NCBI GenBank assembly: GCA_903842345.1
Contig: CAIMLR010000044.1
Location: forward strand, 1-56,487
Direction of reading: 5' to 3'
From: an uncultured Myxococcales bacterium
Lineage (GTDB): Bacteria > Myxococcota_A > UBA9042
Length of the DNA: 56,487 nucleotides
A model generated the notes under the pieces. It saw only the letters and a program-made list of their open reading frames with translations, was not told the DNA's origin and ran no database searches. The position numbers and the translations under genes were made by a program. The stretch's first letter is position 1. Every line of letters begins with the position of its first letter. This document shows, in pieces, positions 37,488-48,206 of this stretch.

Positions 37488-39378
37488 TCAGGGCGCCCAG
37501 CGCCGCAGCATGGCCGCCAACGCGCTCATCCAGACCGGCTTGGCCAGATGGTCGTCCATCCCCGCGGTCAGACAGCGCTCGCGGTCGCGTTGCATGGCGT
37601 GTGCCGTCATCGCGATGATCGGCCGATGCGCGCCGGTCGCCGCCTCGTCCTGACGCAGCCGCTCGGTTGCCTCAAAACCGCCCATGACCGGCATTTGCAC
37701 ATCCATCAGGATGAGCGCGATGTCCGGGTTGGCGTCAATCATCGCGAGCGCCTGCACGCCGTCGCTGGCGAGCAGGACCTCAAACCCGAGGCGGCGCAGC
37801 ATGGCGACCGCCACTGCCCGATTCACCATGTTGTCCTCGGCAAGCAGCACCTTGCGCTCGCGCCCGAACGGTTCCGACGAGCTGACGTGCAGCCCAGGTG
37901 GCGTCGTGCCGGAAGCGCGCCGCTTCCCAACCGGCAATTTCACCTCGAACGCGAAGCAGCTCCCTTCGCCCAGCGTGCTCTCGACCCAGATGTGGCCGTC
38001 CATCAACTGCACGAGGCTCTTGCAGATCGACAAGCCCAAACCCGTTCCGCCGAATTCGCGCGTCGTCGAGCCGTCGGCTTGGACAAACTGCTCAAAAATG
38101 TGCGCGTGCTTCCCGGACGCAATGCCCACGCCGGTGTCCGTCACGCGTACGCGGAGCACCACGTCGCGCTCCGTGCGGGACGCGAGATCCGCAGCCAGCG
38201 ACACCGAGCCGTGCGCGGTGAATTTGATCGCGTTGCCAACGAGGTTGACCAGGACTTGCCGAAACCGGTGCGGATCGCCGACAAGCAACGCCGGAATCGC
38301 CGGATCCACCGACACCCGGAGCGCGATCCCCTTCTTTTCCGCCTGAAGCGTCATCACGGACGCCACGTGCTGGACGATGCTGGCCACTTGCATGTCCATC
38401 TTCTCCATCACGACCTGACCAGCCTCGATCTTGGAGAAATCGAGGATCTCGTCCAGCAAGGTCAGCAGCGAAGCCGCCGAATTTTGGGCAATCTCAAGCT
38501 GGCCGCGCTGTTCCTCCAGCAGGTCCGTCGCCAGCACGAGTTCCAACATCCCGATCACGCCGTTCATCGGCGTGCGGATCTCGTGACTCATGTTGGCCAG
38601 GAACTGGCTCTTGGCCACGCTCGCAGTTTCCGCATATTCCTTGGCGCGCTCCAGCGCCCGCTCCGCGGCCTTGCGATCGGCGATGTCGCGCGCGTTCACC
38701 TGCACGAGCGCCTCACCGGTCACCGGGTCCAACACCGGGCGCGCATCCAGTCCGTGCCAGTGCGGGCCATCCGGCGTCGCAACTTCCAGTTCCGCGCTGA
38801 AAGTCTGACCCGCCGCCACGGACGCGCGTGCGGCGGCGGCCAGGTCGCGATCCACAAACATTGCGGTAAAATCATCGTCCTTGCCGTTCGCCACGACCGG
38901 GCCAAAGGCGCGCACGGCTGCCGGGTTGCGCAGGATTGCCGAACCATCGATGCGATGCAAAGCGACCCGCACCGACGTGTGCTGCAGCGCCTCCACCGAG
39001 CGCAATGCCGCCGGGTCAAAACCTTCCGGCATCGGATGCGCTTGGTACAGCACGCCAATGCGCCCGTCGGCGAGCCGGACCGAAGTGCTGTGCATCTTCG
39101 CCGTGATCGGCTTGCCCTTGGGGTACAACGTCCACTGCTCACGCACCGTCCGACCCGCGGCGTGCTCCGCCATGACCGCTTTGTTGCGCGTGACGGTCGA
39201 TTCGGACATCGAGGAGAAGTCACGCGCCAGAAAGTCGGCCAAGGACGCGGCGTTCCAGAAGGCAACGCCCGCTTCGTTCGCCCAAGCCATGCACCTTGTC
39301 GAGATCGAATACCCACGCCGGGGTATCGGACCACTCCAAGGCGACAAGCGCTTCGAATCGCAAGGGCTCTCCGGTCAC
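37488..39378 (-). CDS. PAS hybrid histidine kinase with an apparent frameshift
   Basis: The gene seems to start at GTG 39378, one base after the GST stop, and to change frame near 39291. The first frame gives [20 protein letters not shown] and a PAS start (AWVFDLDKV); the second continues it as [20 protein letters not shown], exactly where related PAS domains have WAN. Read from ATG 39290 the intact part is 600 residues: rest of PAS, second PAS, HisKA with [11 protein letters not shown] (His about 265 of the joined protein), ATPase domain with GGTGLGLSI, and one receiver with [11 protein letters not shown] (Asp about 560). No HPt. It is either a sequence error, a recent mutation or a gene that restarts at 39290. 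Confidence 0.8.
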
Positions 39379-39379
39379 G

Positions 39380-40015
39380 TCAGCCGCCCGCCAGTGCGAC
39401 CTTCGCCGCCTGCAGCACCGATGCGACCGACGGCCGCGCTGAAACCGCTTCAAACCAACGCGCCAGCTTGGGCATCTCAACCTCCGTCAACGGCCGACCA
39501 TGCGCCGCGCTCAGCGTGAGGATGAAATAGTAGGACAGCGCGTACGGCGCGTCAGCAAGCGTGAACTGACTTCCGAGGAAATACGGCCGCGGATCGACGA
39601 GCGCCTCCAACATCGCCACGAGCTCAACGAGTCGATCAACCTCCCGGGCAAATTCCGGCTTGCCGGCGCGCCCATCGGACAGCGCAAAATACAGCGTCGA
39701 GAGTTGCGGCCCGAGGTACATGTCGTGAAACCGGGACAGCCAACGACTCCGCGCACGCCCCTCGACGGTCGCGGGAAGCAGCGGCGGCTGCGGGTACCGG
39801 TCCTCGAGGTACTCGACGATGACCTCCGATTCACCGATCGCGAAGTCGCCATCCACAAGGAGCGGCACTTTGCCCAGCGGATTCATCGCCAGGAATTCCG
39901 GCGAGCGCAGGAGCGCGGCGTCAACGACCGGCGACTCAAACGCCAAGCCTTTCTCCATCAGGGCGATTTTGACCTTGGCGCAATTGTGACTGAACGGGAA
40001 TTGAAAGAGCTGCAT
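39380..40015 (-). CDS. Glutathione S-transferase-like protein
   Basis: 211 residues from ATG 40015. The N-terminal thioredoxin-like half is typical (QLFQFPFSHNCAKVKIALMEKG; NPLGKVPLLVDGDFAIGESE with the cis-Pro and the ESE/IxEYLE glutathione site), and the C-terminal half is helical (FLGSQFTLADAPYALSYYF). Members conjugate or reduce electrophiles with glutathione. It sits between two sensor kinase genes in the H-NOX operon, 76 nt after the large kinase and 1 nt before the next, so a role in nitrosative or oxidative stress is possible but inferred. Confidence 0.9.
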   Translation of the reverse strand: MQLFQFPFSHNCAKVKIALMEKGLAFESPVVDAALLRSPEFLAMNPLGKVPLLVDGDFAIGESEVIVEYLEDRYPQPPLLPATVEGRARSRWLSRFHDMYLGPQLSTLYFALSDGRAGKPEFAREVDRLVELVAMLEALVDPRPYFLGSQFTLADAPYALSYYFILTLSAAHGRPLTEVEMPKLARWFEAVSARPSVASVLQAAKVALAGG

Positions 40016-40060
40016 GGCGAAATCCAGATGTTGATGGCGGCGAGAGGGCCGCCTGTGAGT

Positions 40061-40080
40061 TGCGCCGAATCGGCGGCGCA
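40061..40080 (-). other. Intergenic hairpin between the large kinase and GST genes
   Basis: TGCGCCG and CGGCGCA form a perfect 7-bp stem with a 6-nt loop between the stop of the large hybrid kinase and the GST start. No U-tract follows; it may adjust expression of the downstream genes or protect the upstream mRNA. Confidence 0.4.
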
Positions 40081-40091
40081 CCAGTTGACCT

Positions 40092-43000
40092 TCAGGAAGC
40101 GGTTTGTTCGGACGCCGCGGTCAGCATGAATTCGATCTTGCGGAGCGAGCGGGCCACGGCGTGGTGCTCGCGCCGCGCGGCGGCCACCTCAAGATCCTCG
40201 GCGGTTTGCGCGAGCGCGGCGAACTCCAGGGCGCCGGAGACCTGGCGCAAGACCCGGCTCAGCTCCCCGATCCGTTGGTAGTCGCCACGCGCCAGCGCGT
40301 CGCGCATGTGCTGGGTATTTCGCGCCTGGCCGCGGACGAACTCCGGCAGCAGATCCGTGACACCTGGCGAGACGATCGTGCGGGACTTGGGCGGCGCCTC
40401 CGGGTCGGGCAGCGGTCGCGACGGCACCGTGACTTGCGTCGCGCGCACGCCGATCGCTGGCGCGCGGAAGTGGCTCGGATCCGTTGGCCGCGCCGCATGT
40501 TTCCGCAGCACCTGCAGCAGCGTCTCGCGCGAGAACGGCTTGGTCATATGGTCGGTGAACCCGGCGAGCCGGCAGCGGCTCTCCACTTCGGGGCCGACGT
40601 GCCCCGTCATGGCGATCATCGGCACGTTCTGACCGCCAGGCAGCCGCCGCAACTGCTGAACCGTCTTGAAGCCATCGAGCCCGGGCATCTCCAGATCCAG
40701 AACGACTACCGCGACCGGATACCGGCCGAACGCGTCCAGCACCTCCTGGCCATCGCCCACGACGATGTGCCGCCACTGTTTCTCCGGCTTGAGCCACGTG
40801 CGGACGATCAGGCGACTGCTCTGATCATCTTCCGCCACGAGGATCAGCGGGCGCCGGTCCAGCCAGTTCGCCGTCGTGTCCAAGACGCGTTTGCGCCGCA
40901 GCGGCTTGGACATGTAGTCATTCATGCCCGCCGCCATGCAGCGTTCGCGAATCTCGCTGATCGCGTGGGCCGTCACGGCGATGATCGGCGTGGGACGGCG
41001 CCCGTAGGTGCGCTCCCAATCCCGAATCCGCTGGGTCGCCGCGATGCCGTCCAACAAAGGCATTTCCACGTCCATCAGCACGAGGCTGAATTGACTGGCG
41101 ATCACGGCAGCGACCGCAGCCTCCCCGTCGGCGACCTCGTCCACCACGTAGCCCGCGCCGGTCAGCGTGTGGCGGAGCAGGATCGCGTTCTCGCGGTTGT
41201 CCTCGGCGACGAGAATTCGCCCGGAGAGCGCGCCCGCCTGTTCCGGCTGCGCCAGTGTCATGTCGAGCGTCTCGCTGATCCGCAAGCCCAGCGCCTGCGC
41301 GATCGCCAACCGCAGCCGCCCGCGGTGCATCGGCCGGGCAATCGCGATGACGCCGGGCATGTCGGCATCGTTGGACCGCAGCGACGTCGCCATCAGCACC
41401 GGCACGTGCGCGGACGCCTGGATCGAGCGCACCGCGGTCACAATCTCCGCGCTGTCCATTTCAAATTGCGCGTCGTCGATCACGACACAGCCGCAGTCCG
41501 GCGCCAGATCAGCCAGACAGTCCAGGGTCTCCCCGACGTCACCCGCCTCCACGACGCGCAGGCCCCAGCCTGCCAGGATCTGCACAATGGAAGCGCGCTG
41601 TTTGGATTGCGCGCAGATGACCAGCACGCTGCCGGTCGGCGGATTTGCACCGGGCCAGCTCCCCACGACACCGACGGCCGACGGCACCGCCAAATGCAGC
41701 TTGACGGCGACCGTTGTCCCAACGCCCGGCAGACTGATCATCTGCAGGTCGCCGTCCATCAGCGCGACCAAGGACCGGACGATCGACAGCCCCAAGCCCG
41801 TGCCGCCGAAACGCCGCGTGATACCCGAATCCGCTTGCTTGAAGCTCTCAAAGACGGTCTCCGTCCTCGCCGGGTCAATGCCGATGCCCGTGTCCGCAAC
41901 CGTGAACGCGATGTCGACCGACTCGCTTGTCGCGTTCAGGACCCGCAGCGTCATCGAGACTTCACCCACTTCTGTGAACTTGATCGCGTTGCTCAGCAGA
42001 TTTGACGCGATCTGGCGGACGCGGTTGGCATCGCCCACGACGCGCTGCGGCAGGAGCGGGTCGACCTCGCAGTGCAGCGTCAGCCCGCGGGCATGGGCGC
42101 GGACCCGCACGATGTCCAGGACATTCTCCAGCAGCGCAGCGAGGTCAAAAGAGCCCAGCTCCAGCTCCATCTGCCCTGCCTCGATCTTGGAGAAGTCGAG
42201 CAGGTCATTGATCAAGCTCAGCAGCACTTCCGAGCCATTTTGGACGATGGCCGCGAGCTCCCGCTGACTCCGCCGCAGTTCAGACGCGCCCAGCAGCTCG
42301 CTGGACCCCATGATCGCGTTGATTGGCGTCCGGATCTCGTGACTCATCACGGCGAGGAACCGGCTCTTTGCCGCGCTCGCAGCCTCAGCAGCGTCTTTTG
42401 CCGCGAGGAGAGCCGCCTGTTCCTGACGCTGCCCGGTCAGATCCCGCACGAACGCTTGGACCAGCCATTGTTCGTTGACGTGCATCGCGCTGCCGCTGAA
42501 CTCGGCCGGGAACACCGAGCCATCCGCGCGGCGGAAGGTGTCCTCAAAGTGCGCCGCGTCGCCTCGCAGCATCGGTTCCACCAGGTCGTCCCAAGCGCGG
42601 CCGGTCACGTGGAGCAAGTCCGAGACGCGCATGCCAATGAGCACGTCGCAGTCGATGTCAAAGAGCCGCTGTGCGCCCGCGTTGGCGTCCACCACCGCGC
42701 CGTCGCGCGAGAGGATCAGGATCGCGTCCGTTGCGGCGTGGAACAAGCTGGCGTACCGCGCCTGATTGGCCAACACTTCGGCCAAGGCCTGCCGCGTCGC
42801 GGTCACGTCGCGGTACTGCCAGAGGACCGCCGGCCCGCCGCTCATCTCCAACGGCACAAAATCGCGCTCCAGCCAGCGACCGTCAACCATCTCCAGCAGC
42901 TCGCCGCGCACAGCCTCGCGCTCCCCAGTGATCGCGTTCAGTCGCGGGACGAACCCATCTTTCTCGACGAACTGCTCTGCGGCCGCATTGGCCGCCAACC

Positions 43001-44180
43001 CGCACTCCAGGCCAACCAGCGACTCCGGCTGCGCGGGAATCTCAAACGTCTTGCAGAACTGCCCGTTGGCCAGCTTGATGCGGCCATTGCCGTCAGACAC
43101 GAGCAGCGCATCCGGGAGGTTTGCCGTGATGCCCTGGAGCCACTGGTACGCCGACGCGCGGCCTGCCTCCGCCGCCAACCGCAGCTCCGCGCTCGCCATC
43201 GCCGCCAAAAGACTGCCCGCGGCCTGCGCCAGCATTTCCATGGCGGCATCGGTCGTCACATCGGACTGCACCGGCACCGCCAGCCACGCCGCGCCAAGGA
43301 CGCGACGCCCCACCCGCAGCGGGACGAGCCACGTCTCCGCAAACGGGACCGTCAGCTTGAACGGCTGCGCGTCCGATGGCGTCCGCCGCGCGCCCAGATC
43401 GCCTTCCTGCCCGATTCGCTGCAATGCGAGGTCAATCCACGCAAGCAGCTCCGTCGCCAAGGGCTGGGCCTCGAGCGGCTCCGTCGTCGCCAGCACGCGG
43501 AGATCCACGCCGGTCGGCGCGCGCGCGACGAGCATGCCGGCCACGCCAGAGAACGCGTGAAGAATGTCGCCCAACATGCCCTGCGAGACGGCCGCCGTCG
43601 GCTCATTCTCGATGAAGCGCGCTTGGATCTGCGCGACGCACTCAATGAGCGACGCCTGCCGGTGGATCACCCGCAAGTCGTGATACGAGCGGATGGCACC
43701 GGTGACGGCGGAGCGCAGTCGGCGGGCGGTCAAATCGGACTTGGACAGGTAGCCGTTGATGTCGCGCTCGGTCATCACGGTGTCTTCGGGTGCGACACCC
43801 GGCTGGCCCGTGCTGAGCAGAATCCGCATCACATGGTTGTCGAGGTTGTGGCGCACATAGTTCACCAGTTGCAGCCCCGCATCATCGGTTTCCATGACGA
43901 CGTCCGCCAGCAAGAGCGCGATGTCCGTCCGGCGCGCAAGGATCGCGCGGGCGCCGGCGTCTGAATGCGCTTCCAGAATCTCAACGGTGCGGCCTTGAAT
44001 GACCAAGCCGCGCAAGGCCAAGCGCGTCGCGGAATGGACGGAGGCGTCGTCATCGACAACGAGCACGGGCCAACGCCGCTGCACCACGGTCGCAACCGTG
44101 TCGCCAAGGAAGATCGGCCCCGTGTGCGGATCGATGAACAGCGGGGTATTCGGCGTACGCCGGAGGTCAGTCGTAGTCAT
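40092..44180 (-). CDS. Large DUF3369-type hybrid histidine kinase with four receiver domains and a degenerate HPt
   Basis: 1,362 residues from ATG 44180 (ATGA overlap with the HNOBA kinase). Order: DUF3369-type receiver (VLVVDDDASVHSATRLALRG; LLADVVMETDDAG, Asp near 92), DUF3369 GAF-like region (about 160-360), two PAS domains, HisKA with [11 protein letters not shown] (His near 612), ATPase domain with GGTGLGLSI, a receiver-like domain lacking the acidic pair and Lys (about 850-965), receiver with LMDVEMPLLDG (Asp near 1036), receiver with LDLEMPGLDG (near 1162), and a C-terminal HPt-like bundle. In that bundle the H-x-LKG motif reads R-V-LRQ, so the phosphorylatable His is missing. Probably takes signal from the H-NOX/HNOBA pair and passes phosphate to a separate HPt. 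Confidence 0.9.
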   Translation of the reverse strand: MTTTDLRRTPNTPLFIDPHTGPIFLGDTVATVVQRRWPVLVVDDDASVHSATRLALRGLVIQGRTVEILEAHSDAGARAILARRTDIALLLADVVMETDDAGLQLVNYVRHNLDNHVMRILLSTGQPGVAPEDTVMTERDINGYLSKSDLTARRLRSAVTGAIRSYHDLRVIHRQASLIECVAQIQARFIENEPTAAVSQGMLGDILHAFSGVAGMLVARAPTGVDLRVLATTEPLEAQPLATELLAWIDLALQRIGQEGDLGARRTPSDAQPFKLTVPFAETWLVPLRVGRRVLGAAWLAVPVQSDVTTDAAMEMLAQAAGSLLAAMASAELRLAAEAGRASAYQWLQGITANLPDALLVSDGNGRIKLANGQFCKTFEIPAQPESLVGLECGLAANAAAEQFVEKDGFVPRLNAITGEREAVRGELLEMVDGRWLERDFVPLEMSGGPAVLWQYRDVTATRQALAEVLANQARYASLFHAATDAILILSRDGAVVDANAGAQRLFDIDCDVLIGMRVSDLLHVTGRAWDDLVEPMLRGDAAHFEDTFRRADGSVFPAEFSGSAMHVNEQWLVQAFVRDLTGQRQEQAALLAAKDAAEAASAAKSRFLAVMSHEIRTPINAIMGSSELLGASELRRSQRELAAIVQNGSEVLLSLINDLLDFSKIEAGQMELELGSFDLAALLENVLDIVRVRAHARGLTLHCEVDPLLPQRVVGDANRVRQIASNLLSNAIKFTEVGEVSMTLRVLNATSESVDIAFTVADTGIGIDPARTETVFESFKQADSGITRRFGGTGLGLSIVRSLVALMDGDLQMISLPGVGTTVAVKLHLAVPSAVGVVGSWPGANPPTGSVLVICAQSKQRASIVQILAGWGLRVVEAGDVGETLDCLADLAPDCGCVVIDDAQFEMDSAEIVTAVRSIQASAHVPVLMATSLRSNDADMPGVIAIARPMHRGRLRLAIAQALGLRISETLDMTLAQPEQAGALSGRILVAEDNRENAILLRHTLTGAGYVVDEVADGEAAVAAVIASQFSLVLMDVEMPLLDGIAATQRIRDWERTYGRRPTPIIAVTAHAISEIRERCMAAGMNDYMSKPLRRKRVLDTTANWLDRRPLILVAEDDQSSRLIVRTWLKPEKQWRHIVVGDGQEVLDAFGRYPVAVVVLDLEMPGLDGFKTVQQLRRLPGGQNVPMIAMTGHVGPEVESRCRLAGFTDHMTKPFSRETLLQVLRKHAARPTDPSHFRAPAIGVRATQVTVPSRPLPDPEAPPKSRTIVSPGVTDLLPEFVRGQARNTQHMRDALARGDYQRIGELSRVLRQVSGALEFAALAQTAEDLEVAAARREHHAVARSLRKIEFMLTAASEQTAS

Positions 44181-45436
44181 GGCGTAACGATCCTGTTGAC
44201 GGGCCACTCCGCAGTCATGCGGCAGCCGTGAGGGGAAACCGGTTCGGCGCGAATGCTGCCGCCCAGAAGGTCATGGACAATGTTGTGCGCCGCGTGCAGT
44301 CCAAGGCCCGCAGCGCCCGTCATCCGCCGGTTTGAGAAGAATGGCTCGAAGACGCGGTCGTGGCTGCCATCCTCGATGCCGATCCCGTTGTCCTCGCAGG
44401 TGAGGATGCAGGTGCCGCCATCGCTCGACACGCCGATGCGGAGTTGCGCGGCGGTCTCCGACGGCCAAGCATGGTCCAACGCATTCTGGATCAGCGCACG
44501 GGTCATGCGCGCGAACGCCGCCGGGTAGATCGCGTCGGCAAGTTGCCGGTCACCAACCACGGTCACGACGACCGCGCGCTGCTGCAACACCCGCCCCATA
44601 TCCTCCAGAAGTTCTTCAATATACGGCACGAGGCGCACAGACCGCCGCTCCTCCGCGCCCGGGTCCACGACGATTTGCCGAAAGCTGGCGACGAGCTCCG
44701 CAACGCGCCGCAGGTTCGCCGTGAGCATCTCCACGGCCTCGCCGGTATCATCCAGAAATTCCTGCAGTTGGCCGCGAGTCATCGCCCCAGCTTCAAATTG
44801 GTCCGCCAGCGTCATACGCCGCTCGTCAATCAAAGACGACGCGATCCGCGCGACGCCCAACGGCGTATTGATCTCGTGCGCCATCGACGCCACCAAGCGG
44901 CCCAGCGCGCCAATTCTCGCGTCCTTCGCCGGTGCGGCTTCAGCGCGTCCTTGGGTGACCTGGAGCTCTCGCTGCGCCTCCCGGAGTCGCGTGAGGAGAC
45001 GGTGGATGTCAGTCTTGAGAATCTCCTTGGAATGCTGGGTCGTCAGCAGCGCCAGAAGCATATCCCCCGACGCGAAGTCGGCCAGCGAGAGGCCGGCGTC
45101 GGCAATGTCCGCCAGTGAGGCCGTGAGCGGCGAACCGAGGAAGATCAATTGCTCCGCGGAGGGCTGCACAAAGCGGCCGTGGACGCGCAGCTTGGGCACG
45201 TCCTTGACGCGGAAGACGAAGTTCAGCGATTGATTCTCGGCGATCTCAGCGAACGTCTTGATCATCAAGGGCTTCTCAATGCACGCAACATCCAGGATGT
45301 GCGCCCCTTCGGCGATGCTGGGTGCCAACTGCTCGTACCGCGGTGCGACGTAGCGCAGCCGCAGCGCCTCATCGACGATGAAGAACAGCGGGTGCGAGTC
45401 CCGCAGGGCCGCCAATATCCCCGGAGTGGATGGCAT
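44177..45436 (-). CDS. Histidine kinase with N-terminal HNOBA domain
   Basis: 419 residues. Residues about 10-125 match the HNOBA domain, the partner module of H-NOX in soluble guanylate cyclase and bacterial kinases: HPLFFIVDEALRLRYVAP, RVHGRFVQPSAEQLIFLGSP, and SLADIADAGLSLADFASGDM. A coiled-coil (about 130-165) leads to HisKA with SMAHEINTPLGVAR (His near 187) and an ATPase domain with LIQNALDHA (N box), CEDNGIGIED and GAAGLGLHAAHNIV. It begins 2 nt after the H-NOX stop, so the H-NOX protein almost certainly controls this kinase by direct contact. No transmembrane segment. Receiver partners are encoded on both sides. Confidence 0.9.
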   Translation of the reverse strand: MPSTPGILAALRDSHPLFFIVDEALRLRYVAPRYEQLAPSIAEGAHILDVACIEKPLMIKTFAEIAENQSLNFVFRVKDVPKLRVHGRFVQPSAEQLIFLGSPLTASLADIADAGLSLADFASGDMLLALLTTQHSKEILKTDIHRLLTRLREAQRELQVTQGRAEAAPAKDARIGALGRLVASMAHEINTPLGVARIASSLIDERRMTLADQFEAGAMTRGQLQEFLDDTGEAVEMLTANLRRVAELVASFRQIVVDPGAEERRSVRLVPYIEELLEDMGRVLQQRAVVVTVVGDRQLADAIYPAAFARMTRALIQNALDHAWPSETAAQLRIGVSSDGGTCILTCEDNGIGIEDGSHDRVFEPFFSNRRMTGAAGLGLHAAHNIVHDLLGGSIRAEPVSPHGCRMTAEWPVNRIVTP

Positions 45437-45438
45437 GA

Positions 45439-45996
45439 TCAGGCCTGCCGCGGCGCGAAGCGGATCGCAAACTCGTCGTGATCCTGGCCATCACCGCGCG
45501 GCGCGAGGAGTTCAACGTGGATCTGAAGGTTGAAGCGATCGCCCAAGCTCTGCATGAGGCCGATGACCATCGGCGCGAGGCCTTCCCGGGTCGAGTAGTA
45601 GTGGAGTCGCAGGGTATCCTCCGTCACGTGCGAGACGTGGAACGATGGCGGCCGCAACTCCGGAAAGGCGTTGCCGAGTTGACTGTGCAGGCGGTCCAGA
45701 TTGTCGAGGAAGAGAGGGAACGAGCCACCCGCCGCGCGCATGAGGTCCTCGTAGCCGCGTGACGAGGCGTAGCCGGTAAAGAAGTGGCCGATGCCGATGA
45801 GCACGTCTGACGACGGCAGGCCAGTCTCGGCGCACGTCGCGCCGACGAGTGTGTAGGTGAGCGAGTCAGGATACGGCGCAGAGAGCACAAACGGGATCCC
45901 GTCCAACTGCGCCGCGATGGCGACGCGCGCCCAAACAGCCTCGCCGTGTCGTGCTGTTACATAATCCTGCACCATTTGATTGACTAGGCCGTACAT
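45439..45996 (-). CDS. H-NOX heme nitric oxide/oxygen-binding sensor
   Basis: 185 residues from ATG 45996, preceded by AGGGG at six bases; longer in-frame extensions upstream have no H-NOX similarity. MYGLVNQMVQDYVTARHGEA is the classical start. The proximal heme ligand is His104 in FLDNLDRLH, and the propionate-binding YxSxR motif is Tyr133-Ser135-Arg137 (HYYSTREGL). The position equivalent to the distal Tyr of oxygen-binding H-NOX proteins appears to be Met143, which suggests NO-selective binding as in soluble guanylate cyclase. A sigma-54-type promoter and an upstream palindrome precede it. Acts in the cytoplasm on the HNOBA kinase. Confidence 0.95.
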   Translation of the reverse strand: MYGLVNQMVQDYVTARHGEAVWARVAIAAQLDGIPFVLSAPYPDSLTYTLVGATCAETGLPSSDVLIGIGHFFTGYASSRGYEDLMRAAGGSFPLFLDNLDRLHSQLGNAFPELRPPSFHVSHVTEDTLRLHYYSTREGLAPMVIGLMQSLGDRFNLQIHVELLAPRGDGQDHDEFAIRFAPRQA

Positions 45997-46041
45997 CAGC
46001 ACCCCTGACGCGATCGAATCCCGCGTGGTGCCGACAGACAA

Positions 46042-46057
46042 AGCAAGAAACAGACCA
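46042..46057 (-). promoter_or_regulatory. Sigma-54 (-24/-12) promoter of the H-NOX operon
   Basis: On the minus strand TGGTCTGTTTCTTGCT has GG and GC exactly 10 nt apart, and a perfect TTGCT -12 element. Transcription would start near 46031, giving a leader of about 35 nt before ATG 45996. The neighbouring gene encodes a sigma-54 activator. Confidence 0.6.
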
Positions 46058-46169
46058 CATAACGTGTGAGAGTGTGAAGATCGCAACTGACTGAATTCAA
46101 ACAAAGCCGCGCATTTCGCGGCGGACAGGTCTGCGAATCCGCGCAGGAATCCCGCCTGAGGCATGTCAG

Positions 46170-46192
46170 AATGGGAATCAAAGTTTCCCATT
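46170..46192. promoter_or_regulatory. Palindrome, probable activator-binding site
   Basis: AATGGGAA-N7-TTCCCATT is a perfect 8-bp inverted repeat, centred about 150 bp upstream of the predicted start site at 46031. Position and symmetry fit an upstream activator sequence for a dimeric NtrC-family protein, most simply the one encoded at 46224-47603. Confidence 0.55.
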
Positions 46193-46223
46193 TCGGGACG
46201 AGACGGCGATGCAACGGCCTTGG

Positions 46224-47602
<1,379 letters not shown>

Positions 47603-47603
<1 letters not shown>

Positions 47604-48115
47604 CAAGCCGACCGGCCGTTGAGCTCGCCAAGCACCTGCGCCACGGCCGCGCGCAACTCCGCCAAGCCAATCTCCGCCTTGCCGATGACCGCGCTGACGT
47701 CGAGGTCGACGAGATCCGCCTGCAGCCTGCTCATGTCGCCGCCCGACCGCAGCAGCACGCGTGCCCAACGGCAGCCGAGACGGTTGCGCAATTCGCGCAA
47801 CAGCGCCATACCCGCGTCGGCCGTCTCCAACTGCATGTCCACGAGGAGGACGTCCGGCTCAGCATGGCCCTCCAACCACCGCACGGCCTCCGCACCCGAT
47901 TGCGCCGTCACCAGAGTCAGGTCCCGACCCTCCACGCGAACGCGCCGCAGCGCCATCCGCGAAATGGCCAGGACGCCAGGATCGTCGTCCACAACCAACA
48001 CGGTCCAAGGCGGCGTTTCCGGCAGCGGTTTGGCGTCATCGATGGCAAGTTCTTGAGGATCCACGGCGCGAGTTTCCACGAATTGCCGTCTTGCTTCAAG
48101 GGAAAAGTCTGCCAT
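47603..48115 (-). CDS. Single receiver domain protein of the DUF3369 type
   Basis: 170 residues from ATG 48115. An unstructured-looking N-terminus of about 40 residues precedes a receiver: TVLVVDDDPGVLAISRMALR, LLVDMQLETADAG (acceptor Asp), RVLLRSGG, and a Lys in VIGKAEIG. It closely resembles the first receiver of the large hybrid kinase (VVMETDDAG), so the two are probably related by duplication. No output domain. Coupled to the NtrC-family gene and divergent from the free HPt gene across 91 nt. Confidence 0.88.
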
Positions 48116-48206
48116 CCTCAGGCGACACGCAGGGCCGGACAGTCTGTGCCAGAACCGACTGCCGCGCCCGCCCGAGCGACGCAATGCGCAAGAACTGGAG
48201 AAAGTG

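Noticed and set aside
45997-46191. N-terminal extension of the H-NOX protein to 46191
   Set aside because: It would run through the sigma-54-like promoter and part of the palindrome, has no H-NOX similarity, and ATG 45996 has a well-placed ribosome-binding site.
48116-48206. Sigma-54 promoter upstream of the receiver gene
   Set aside because: TGGCAC is present on the minus strand, but the -12 element is CC rather than GC at the required spacing.
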